DNA of 64,000 bases. Origin: Gamsiella multidivaricata (lineage: Eukaryota; Mortierellomycota; Mortierellomycetes; Mortierellales; Mortierellaceae). Below are positions 34,601 through 42,800 of this stretch, in pieces. Made by a program: the position numbers and the translations under genes. The stretch spans positions 248,001-312,000 of the forward strand of contig NW_026251714.1 of NCBI RefSeq assembly GCF_025024155.1, read 5' to 3'. Every line of letters begins with the position of its first letter. Positions within the stretch are counted from its first letter, which is position 1. The notes under the pieces were generated by a model. The model saw only the letters and a program-made list of their open reading frames with translations, was not told where the DNA came from and ran no database searches.

Positions 34601-37299
34601 TGGAGTACTCGCGCACCAGAGACGCATGTACATGGAAGGCGGAATTCTTCAACCGAGAAGACGAGGCCCAGCTCCTGCGCGAGGCTTGTCCTCTGAGCCG
34701 CAGTGGCAACCAGTACCGGTTCATCCATCGATCGCTACTGGAGTACTGCTTTGCGCTCGCAGTATTTGACCCGCAGAAGAACAAGACTCCGCGTCTGACT
34801 TCTGCTCCGGCCCGCCGAGGGAGTGTCGGCTCCATGTTTAGCTTCGACGATAAAGACACCCCAGAGGAAGAGTCTGCTGGCGCTCGGCAGTCTGTTATCA
34901 AGCACCCATTGTCATGGAGAAGGCTCGTGGATGAGCCGTCGGTACTGCAATTTCTAGCGGAACGAGTCCAACAAGAACCCATCTTCAAGCAGCAATTACT
35001 CGCGATGGTTGAGCGCTCGAAAACGGACAAAGAGGGACGCAAGGCGGCAGCTAACGCGATGACGATACTGGTCAGAGCCGGGATGCGGTTCAACGGCTCA
35101 AATCTGCAAGGCATCCGGATTCCAGGGGCGGACCTGAGTGGTGGAGAATTTGATTCTGCACAGCTGCAAGAGGCAGATCTGAGAAAAGTCAACCTTCGCA
35201 ATGTTTGGCTGCGGCAGGCTGATCTGAGCAAGGCGCGGATGACAGGCGTACAGTTTGGCGAGCGGCCGTACCTCACAGAAACTAGCGAGGTGTCTTCCTG
35301 CGCGTATTCAGCTGATGGAAGGAACTGTACCGTGGGACTTTGCAACGGCGCGATCACTGTGTATGACACCACGACTTGGTCAAAAATCCTCACGTTCAGT
35401 GGCCATACAGACAGAGTTACTTGCTTAGCGTATTCACCAAGCAGCCAGCAGATTGCTTCAGGCAGTTGGGACAAGACTGTGCGGCTGTGGGATATGCAAA
35501 CCGGGGCATCCGGTGTCATCTTAAGCGGCCATACCGACAAAGTTACGAGTGTAGCGTATTCACCAAGCGGCCAGCAGATTGCCTTTGGTAGTGACGACAA
35601 GACGGTGCGGTTATGGGATACGCAAACCAGTGCACCTGATGCTTTGTTAAACGGCCATTCCGGGGGGGTTACTTGTGTGGCGTACTCGCCAAGCGGCCAG
35701 CAGATTGCCTCAGGCAGCCGTGATAAGACGGTGCGGTTGTGGGATACGCAAACCGGTACACTCGGTGCCATCTTAAGAGGCCATACCAGCGATGTTACAA
35801 GCGTCGCGTATTCTTCAAGCGGCCAGCAGATTGCCTCAGGCAGTCGCGACAAAACTGTGCGGCTGTGGGACGCCCAAACCGAAACACCCGGTCTCGTTTT
35901 AACCGGCCACACCAACTGGGTTACCTGCACGGCGTATACGGCAAGCGGCCAGCAGATTGCTTCGGGCAGTATTGACAAGACGGTGCGGATATGGGATGCG
36001 CAAACCGGCACACGTGGTGCAGTGTTAAGCGGCCATACCAAAGGGGTTACTTGCGTGGCATATTCGCCAAGCGGCCAGCAGATTGCCTCAGGCAGTTATG
36101 ACAAGACAGTGCGGCTGTGGGATACGCAAACCGGTGCACATGGTGCAATGTCAAGCAGCCATGCCAACGGGGTTACAAGTGTGGTATATTCACCAAGTGG
36201 CCAGCGTATTGCCTCGGGCAGTTATGACAACACGGTGCGGATATGGGATACGCAAAACGGCGCACGTGGTGCAGTGTTAAACGGCCATGCCCGCAAGGTC
36301 ACAAGCGTGGCGTATTCACCAAGTGGCCAGCAGATTGCCTCGGGCAGTTGGGACAAGACGGTGCGGCTGTGGGATGCGCAAACCGGTGCACCTGGTGCAG
36401 TGCTAACCGGCCATGGAGACGAAGTTACAAGCGTTGCGTATTCGGCAAGCGGCCACCAGATTGCCTCAGGGAGTGGAGACAACACGGTGCGACTATGGGA
36501 TACGCAAACCAGTACCTCTGGTGCAGTGTTAACCGGCCATAAAGACAAGGTTACAAGCGTGGCATATTCACCAAACGGGCAGCAGATTGCTTCGGGCAGT
36601 TATGACAAGACGGTGCGGCTGTGGGACACGCAAACCAGTACCCCTGGTGCAGTGTTAACCGGCCATAAAGGCAAGGTTACAAGCGTGGCATATTCGCCAA
36701 ACGGCCAGCAGATTGCTTCGGGCAGTTATGACAAGACGGTGCGGTTGTGGGATACGCAAACTGATTCGGCTGGTGCCATTTTAACCGGCCACACCAATTG
36801 GGTTACTTGCGTGGAGTATTCGCCAAGAGGCCAGCAGGTCATCTCAGGCAGTAGCGACAAGACGATGCGACTGTGGGATGTGAAATCCGGTCAGTGTTTG
36901 GTGGTCGTTAAAGATTTTCATGGACGCATCTCCAGCATCGCATGGAACACGACTCTCGATGGCACTTATTTTGCAACTGGCTGCAGCGATAAATCCGTTC
37001 GCGTGTGGCAACTATTAGAAGAGGAGGATGGCTATCGCGTAAGCCTGCATTGGGGTTCGAACCATGGTGGACTTGTCGTGTCGGGTATCACTATCCAAGA
37101 AGCACAAGGCTTGAGCAGGGTAAATGCGAAGCTATTGCTGCAGCGTGGCGCTGTGGGCGACCCAGTCCCTCCTTTGACCTTCCGCGGAACTAGTGAGAAG
37201 CTGGTCACCATGGCAACTGTTGTATCTCAGCTTGGGATGCAGCCAAACCGCAGCATGTCGAATACCCTCCCAGCGGCTGGTCCCCCGGCAGAGAGTTAG
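31642..37299 (+). CDS. NLR copy 3: intact TPR/ARM-NACHT-pentapeptide-WD40 receptor, 1885 aa
   Basis: This is a single uninterrupted exon. Residues 14-115 form TPR-like helices, and an IFPENV motif (about 164) precedes an all-helical ARM-like region (to about 690). The NACHT NTPase has Walker A GDSGAGKS (712-719), the acidic Walker B box CDGYDES (D785, D788, E789) and ISCRSEYL (about 814). A lid or winged-helix region ends in YRFIHRSLLEYCF. About eleven pentapeptide repeats (A-D/N-L-x-x type, 1150-1205) link to a WD40 tail of twelve canonical 42-residue blades plus one divergent blade at each end (1219-1800), enough for two seven-bladed propellers. No signal peptide or membrane segment is visible. 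Fungal NACHT-WD40 proteins of the HET-E type act as NTP-driven immune or allorecognition switches, with WD40 as sensor. The N-terminal output here has no known effector fold that I recognise. An AATAAA (37454-37459) follows 155 bp after the stop. Confidence 0.93.
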   Translation: MFSSTFSSSRSALSPQRALNLANAHLENARKADDPDFILALCANAEVALSRMKRTDRKALIPPMSTEDQALCNGISTAYSDRGKLLDSLGHRDKAQASFRQAEKWRYVLGPDGKSIRSRSGGVFTSICRALNLRGTSSTAPDQSCPEEKSRPSPSGVAYVPPAIFPENVAGPVAKHDLPGPDGRITTTPQLVYCLELLSKASTSSSSTYAAESDEPFDKAQCDWIQVKARDADEKDRLHSLVTRVIVAFIDDDLKDAATVAEVVCLAPVLNRERYRKLLSNLIDGIDQPILLDFNLLEGLAQLIQSASPGYLLDDDLVKILEVLSKRLQNTHHQSSEHRYQLAMAVSGVLDAMADSDVKGLSRERLREPLKAYLEEMKNSSDPYLVYQAAYAYQALQYVPDDETSLQAVVRRTRVVVNGISGLVSAVKGLDVSGFIDGLGQLQEGLGEVYQVAMLGYEGVSSLVDGGQGLVDSFKEGLSFSRKRAWYPALRCTDALIRDGRLADFKNLVCGAPCRRDPLFEWGVCQRLGEIAADPLWEAGTRQSAVDLLGELYVNDLDWGQQASVKQWILTILIQLANTPDSADMPDSADRFSRAVKGHAYALLLGLENDSDTKKQVLCRSCISLPSNPYPLRVGLPELASPSLLDRVQDIPDVEDGLRRLKGRRLAERGKAVYIPPRAKVSLQASDSALFSLAEKVHEFLNSDRKVLLLLGDSGAGKSTFNRTLECDLWDKYRKGKGPIPLHINLPAIDRPYQDMIAKHLRRNDFTEPQIREIKQHRELILICDGYDESQQTHNLYVSNQLNEPGEWRAKMLISCRSEYLGQNDRDRFQPMGRNNKAILNLFQEAVIVPFSPEQVEDYIRQYVHQNRPLWRTKQYLEALKQVPNLQELVKNPFLLTLSLEVLPRVVDAGQVQDLSRTRVTRVALYDQFVEQWLERGKKRVGGNDLSPQAKAAFDTLVDEGFTLNGIRFLKRLASAIYKEQAGHPVVEYSRTRDACTWKAEFFNREDEAQLLREACPLSRSGNQYRFIHRSLLEYCFALAVFDPQKNKTPRLTSAPARRGSVGSMFSFDDKDTPEEESAGARQSVIKHPLSWRRLVDEPSVLQFLAERVQQEPIFKQQLLAMVERSKTDKEGRKAAANAMTILVRAGMRFNGSNLQGIRIPGADLSGGEFDSAQLQEADLRKVNLRNVWLRQADLSKARMTGVQFGERPYLTETSEVSSCAYSADGRNCTVGLCNGAITVYDTTTWSKILTFSGHTDRVTCLAYSPSSQQIASGSWDKTVRLWDMQTGASGVILSGHTDKVTSVAYSPSGQQIAFGSDDKTVRLWDTQTSAPDALLNGHSGGVTCVAYSPSGQQIASGSRDKTVRLWDTQTGTLGAILRGHTSDVTSVAYSSSGQQIASGSRDKTVRLWDAQTETPGLVLTGHTNWVTCTAYTASGQQIASGSIDKTVRIWDAQTGTRGAVLSGHTKGVTCVAYSPSGQQIASGSYDKTVRLWDTQTGAHGAMSSSHANGVTSVVYSPSGQRIASGSYDNTVRIWDTQNGARGAVLNGHARKVTSVAYSPSGQQIASGSWDKTVRLWDAQTGAPGAVLTGHGDEVTSVAYSASGHQIASGSGDNTVRLWDTQTSTSGAVLTGHKDKVTSVAYSPNGQQIASGSYDKTVRLWDTQTSTPGAVLTGHKGKVTSVAYSPNGQQIASGSYDKTVRLWDTQTDSAGAILTGHTNWVTCVEYSPRGQQVISGSSDKTMRLWDVKSGQCLVVVKDFHGRISSIAWNTTLDGTYFATGCSDKSVRVWQLLEEEDGYRVSLHWGSNHGGLVVSGITIQEAQGLSRVNAKLLLQRGAVGDPVPPLTFRGTSEKLVTMATVVSQLGMQPNRSMSNTLPAAGPPAES
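35401..36912 (+). repeat. WD40 126-bp DNA repeats of copy 3 (12 units)
   Basis: Twelve consecutive 42-codon units have nearly invariant cores (VAYSPSGQQIASGS, TVRLWDTQT). Differences concentrate at the three residues after GH (for example TDR, SGG, TNW, KDK) and at the residues after GS (W/Y/R/I/G/S, then D, then K/N). They also occur in the GAPGAVL linker. Confidence 0.95.
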
Positions 37300-38179
37300 T
37301 AACGCCGGTTGTATAGGCGGAGATATGGCTCGGAAATTGATAGCGGCAGCTTAACTCTTACTTTTTGCAAGTCTTCTGCTGGTGCATGGATGCGCCTCCT
37401 GAAGAAGACAGACAAACAAGCATACAAGTCTCTTGTCATTGACAAGTCCTGAAAATAAAAAATGGCAGCTTATAACAAAGAACTGAGCGCTTATTGGGCT
37501 AAAGACCACAGAGCGAGCATGAAGGGATGAAGTCTAGGGTTATGGACAACCATGGTTGTGTAAATGCTGACTAGCACTGTGCGCGGCTTTATTCTTTACG
37601 CACATACACTCTAGATCTAGGTAACCGTCATCAGTACTGTCACGACATCTTCCATCACTCTGGCTACGGCCACCGTCAACGCCGCTATGACCAATACTAG
37701 ATGCACACCAATAGCGCGTTCGCCTGCAGCATTGGCCTTAGTCACACCCTGCACACCATCAAGCGTCTCCTGGACATATCGTCTGAAACGAGCATATCAG
37801 CAACCAGGACCAGCGACTGTTGCATTATCGTCACCAGATGGATATGCGTAGCTGCTGTACTATTTTGCTAGGAATCTGAACAGCACAATAATGGATAGCA
37901 TCAACTAGGACACAAGTGAGGAGCGCAAATGACAAACATGCAGCTGCTGGTTCGAGTCCCAGTTGGCTCCGCAGTTAACTCATCAGCTGTCACGGAATAT
38001 CCTGTTATTTTTAGTTGAATAACATATTAACAGGGTATTCTACAATAGGATACTACGGGGTTGTCACTGCACAAGAGACAGTGATAAATGGCGAAGAGTG
38101 CGCGCTGTGCTGCACGCACAGACTGTGCTTGCCCATAACCGCTCATTGTAGCCAAAAGTCATTCATTATTTACTAACAT
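37300..38179 (+). repeat. Duplicated 3' flank of NLR copy 3
   Basis: This is homologous to the 3' flanks of copies 2 and 4. It carries the AATAAA at 37454 and the tttattctttacgcacatac block near 37588. It also has a perfect pol III B-box consensus, GGTTCGAGTCC (37949-37959), 40 bp after an A-box-like TAGCATCAACTAGG (37896-37909). Confidence 0.7.
37896..37959 (+). other. A-box/B-box pair resembling a pol III internal promoter (tRNA relic or SINE-like)
   Basis: TAGCATCAACTAGG and GGTTCGAGTCC are spaced as in type-2 pol III genes. Equivalent sites lie at 46113-46123 (perfect B box) and 29593-29603 (degraded). The sequence around them does not fold into a normal tRNA: the T-stem pairs only four bases around an eight-base loop, and I see no acceptor stem. 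Confidence 0.3.
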
Positions 38180-39816
38180 ATCACTGGATAGCTACAGGCC
38201 GAACGGATCACTATGTTTGGGCGCGTAGAGCGACAGTTGGACCGGCATTGAGCAGTCAAAACATGAGCAGTGGATCAGCGGTGCACAGCTGGTAGTAGAT
38301 ATTAGCTAGGGAGTCCACGAGGGAAGGACGATAGATGGCTCGGGAGATTGTTTAGATACACAGGAACAAGGACAAGGACAAGAACAAGTCTAAAGACTCA
38401 AAAGACATCATTTCATGGACGGGAGATGGCTCAAGGGGACTTTGTGAAGCCGCAAGTGGCAATACTCTGCAGTTACTGCCAGTTGTATGCCCTCAACAAC
38501 AGTTGTGCCCTTGATAGGGATATCAACTGCAGAGAAACGAGTACTGATCTATGGCCCCATAAGTATGAGTATTTACTTGTGTGTTTGAAAGCATAGCGCA
38601 CTATCAGAGACAGAGAACTCACAGCTGTGTCCTGTCCCGGTAGTGCCTTGGACTTCCCCAAGGGTCTGGCCGATTAGTGACAGCGTTATGCAGTGCCATC
38701 TAGGCTCGTGCCTGAACTCTCTCTGGCACGCAGACATAGGGCGATGTTCCTAAGGCCCATGTGCGTCTTTGGCTGGACTCAGCTCTAAACAAACCGACCC
38801 TCGCCCTCATCTTTGCCCTCGCACTATGTAAGCTTTGGAGTCGCTAAAGATAGATACTGGAACGGTATTATGGAGTAGAGAGGGAATAGAAATGGAATAG
38901 GGATTGATCCTATAATACGGTGGTGGTTCACACAGTTGCCAAGTCGGGTTACACAAAAGGTCGAAAGATCAACCTTTTGCTGTCTCACAGCTGGCGGGAC
39001 GACCCATTGTATCATACATGAGGGCGAGGGGCCAAAGTGGCTACGAACGAGTTGCGTCTTCGTGCTCGTCTTCCTTCTTTCATTTTCCCTTCTTTCCAGC
39101 TACATCCTCCGCTCAATCCATCAAGATTCCTCTGAACCGTCTATTATCCTTCCCATTGTCTCTCTCCTTTCTCCGTTCTTCCTTACACCTCAAAAAACTC
39201 TGGTCGGCGGCGACTCATTAGCGACAGTGCAGTCCAGTTGGCAGAAAAAGCTGACCTTGTCTGTGATCATATAGGCAGACTAAGAACGCAAGAGCCAGAC
39301 TAGGGTAGGACCAGCGTCTGTGAAGCTGAGGAGAACAACAATGCATGTGCAACGGATATTAACCTATAGTGTGTGACGATAAGCACTATTGCTAGGAGAC
39401 ACAAGGGAGCGAACCCAGACCATTGCACAGTTGTCCAGAAAAACGAAGAAGTAGGAGTACCCATATTAAGGTGAGAGACCATCTCATTCCTTCTGTATGT
39501 GAATAAGAAGATATACAACATGTGCAGCGGTTAACAGTCCACCTTGCTTGGCGATAGCCGTCCCTACTCGGGGCAACGAAGGACAACGAACTTGGACAGG
39601 AGAACAGAAGCAGCGATTTTGAGCAGAAGAAGCAAACTTGAGAAAGAAAAGCGTTTGCTGTTCCCACAGGCTCCCCAGGTACTACAGCCTCTTGCGTTCA
39701 ATTGTATTCAATTGCGTCCCACTGTCTGAGAGCCGTGCGCATCAAGTGTAAATGTGTACGCTGGCTGCTCTCACACCACCGATTGATACACGACCATAGA
39801 GGACTCTCAGACCGAT
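38180..39816 (+). promoter_or_regulatory. 5' flank and leader of NLR copy 4, TATA-like element deleted
   Basis: This aligns with the other NLR 5' flanks, but about 34 bp carrying the TATATTTAGCTAATACAATA block are missing at about 39043. The sequence reads gtggctacgaacgagttgcg where copy 3 has the TATA block between the same flanks. The donor-like ATTAAG|GTGAGAG (about 39470) and acceptor-like TCTCAG (about 39813) are kept. Confidence 0.55.
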
Positions 39817-42800
39817 ATGTTCAGCAGTACGTTTTCGTCCTCACGAAGCGCTCTCTCACCACAAAGGGCCTTGAACCTCGCCAACGCTCATCTGGAAAAT
39901 GCACGAAAAGCAGACGACCCGTATCTCATTTTGGACTTGTGCGCCAGTGCGGAGGCTGCGTTATCTCAGATGAAGAGAGCAGACAAAAGGACTCTCATCC
40001 CTCCTATGAGCACCGAGGATCAGGCCCTGTGCAATGGGATCAGCACTGCTTATTCGGACAGAGGCAAGCTGCTAGACAGCTTGGGCCATCTCGACAAGGC
40101 ACAAGCCAGCTTCAGACAGGCGGAGAAGTGGCGATATGTCCTGGACCCCAACGGGAACCCTATCCGCTCTCGGTCCGGTGCGATCTTCACTTCCATCCGC
40201 CGTGCACTCAACCTTCGCGGTACATCAACAGCCGCGCCCGAACGATCCTATCCAGAGGCAAAGAGCAAGCTGAGTCGCAGTGATGTCGCCCAGGTTCCTC
40301 CAGCGATCTTTCCTGAGAACGTGGCAAGACCTGCAACCAAACATGATCTACCAGGGCCGGATGGGCGCATCACCACCACTCCTCAGCTTGCCTACTGCCT
40401 CGGATTGCTCTCCAAGGCCTCAGCGTCATCGTCATTAACATATGCCTCAGAACCCGATGAACCGCTTGACAAAGCTCAGTGCGACTGGATACAAGCCAAA
40501 GCTAGGGATGCGGACGAAAAAGATCGGCTACATTCGCTGGTGACAAGAGTGCTCGCGGCATTCATTGACGACGACCTCAAGGATGCCGCCACGGTCGCTG
40601 AAGTGGTGTGCCTAGCGCCTGTGCTCAACAGAGAACGCTATCGCAAGCTGCTCAGCAACCTCATCGATGGGATTGCGCAATCGACCCTGCTGGACTTCAA
40701 CCTTCTTGAAGGCCTGGCGCAGCTGATACAGAGCGCTTCCCCAGGCTACCTCCTTGCCGATGACCTGGTCAAAATCTTGAGGGTACTTAGCGTGCGCTTA
40801 CAGGACACCCACCATCAATCGAGCGAGCATCGTTATCAGTTGGCCATGGCGGTCTCCGGCGTGCTGGATGCGATGGCGGACAGTGATGTCAAGGGGTTGA
40901 GCCGCGAGCGGCTGCATGCACCGCTGTCAGCTTATCTGGAAGAGATGAAGAACAGCTCTGATCCTTACTTAGTATACCAGGCTGCCTATGCCTACCAGGC
41001 CCTGCAGTATGTCCCAGATGATGAGACGCCCCTGCAAGCAGTGATGCGGCGCACAAGAGTGGTGGTGAGTGGTATCTCAGGGCTTGTGAGTGCGGTCAAA
41101 GGGCTGGATGTGAGTGGTTTTATCGATGGACTGGGTCAGCTGCAGGAAGGACTGGGAGAGGTGTACCAGGTCGCCATGCTCGGATACGAAGGTGTGAGCT
41201 CGCTGGTCGATGGCGGACAGGGACTTGTGGATAGTTTCAAGGAAGGCCTCAGCTTCAGTCGGAAGCGTGCATGGTACCCGGCGTTGCGCTGCACAGATGC
41301 CTTGATTCGAGACGGCCGACTCGCAGACTTCAAAAACCTGGTTTGTGGGGCACCATGCCGGCGTGATCCATTGTTCGAATGGGGTGTGTGTCAACGGCTT
41401 GGAGAGATCGCCGCCGATCCGCTCTGGGAAGCCGGCACCCGCCAAAGCGCTGTTGATCTACTAGGCGGGCTGTATATGAACGATCTGGACTGGTGCCAGC
41501 AAGCCAGCGTCAAACAATGGATCCTCACGATCCTCATCCAGCTAACTGATATGAACAACAACGCCGACATACAAGGCAGCATAATAAGGCACCATGCCCA
41601 CATTCTGCTGCTAGGTCTAGAAAGAAATGGCGATATAGAGAAACAGGCACTGTATCGCGATTGCATCAGCGCGTCTCCGAGTCCATATCCACTGAAGGTC
41701 GGCTTGCCACAGCTGGCGTCTCCGTCGCTGCTCGATCGTGTCCAGGATATCCCAGACGTCGAGGATGACCTACGCAGGATGAAGGAGCGGCGGCTAGCAG
41801 AGCACAGCAAGGCCGTCTACATCCCTCCTCGAGCTAAGGCTAGCCTGCAAGCGTCCGACGATGCACTGTTCTCATTGACGGAGAAAGTGCACGAGTTCCT
41901 GAAAAGTGATCGCACGGTGCTCCTGCTGTTGGGTGACTCTGGTGCGGGAAAGTCGACCTTCAATCGGGAACTCGAGTGCGACTTGTGGGACAGCTACAAA
42001 AAAGAGAAAGGCCCGATCCCGCTCTACATTAGCCTGCCTGCGATCGACAGGCCGCACCAGGACATGATCGCCAAGCACTTGCGCAGGAATGACTTTACAG
42101 AACCCCAGATCCGAGAGATCAAGCAGCACCGTGAGTTGATCCTGATCTGCGATGGATATGATGAGAGCCAGCAGGCACACAACCTGTATATAAGCAACCA
42201 GCTGAATGAGCCAGGAGAGTGGCGCGCCAAGATGCTGATCAGCTGCCGCAGCGAGTACCTTGGTCAGAACGACAGAGACCGCTTCCTGCCAATGGACCAG
42301 AACCGCAAAGCCATACCCAGCCTCTTCCAGGAGGCAGTCATTGTCCCGTTCTCTCCAGAGCAGGTCGAAGACTACATCAGGCAGTATGTACACCAGAACA
42401 GGCCGCTGTGGAGGACCAAGCAGTACCTAGAGGCGCTTAAGCAGGTCCCCAACCTGCAGGAGCTGGTGAAGAACCCGTTTCTTCTGACACTGTCGTTGGA
42501 GGTACTACCGCGGGTGGTGGATGCAGGACATATGCAAGATCTCTCTAGAACCGGGATCACACGTGTAGCGCTGTATAACCAGTTCGTGGAGCAATGGCTG
42601 GAGCGTGGCAAGAAACGGGTGGGAGGCAATGATCTGAGTCCACAAGCGAAGGCGGCATTTGACACCCTGGTGGATGAGGGCTTTACGCTAAGCGGCGTCG
42701 GTTTTCTGAAGGAACTGGCAGCAGCCATCTACAAGGAGCAAGCAGGCCATCCGGTGGTGGAGTACTCGCGCGCCAGAGACGAACGAACATGGAAGGCGGA

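Noticed and set aside
34572..36041. 489-codon open frame antisense to the WD40 region of NLR copy 3
   Set aside because: It mirrors the 126-bp repeat: one unit lacking an antisense stop makes the whole array open. Similar shorter frames occur opposite copy 4. There is no independent start context or known domain.
37920..37990. tRNA gene suggested by the T-arm-like GGTTCGAGTCC
   Set aside because: There is no matching acceptor stem and no normal five-base-pair T-stem, so it was kept only as a pol III-like element.
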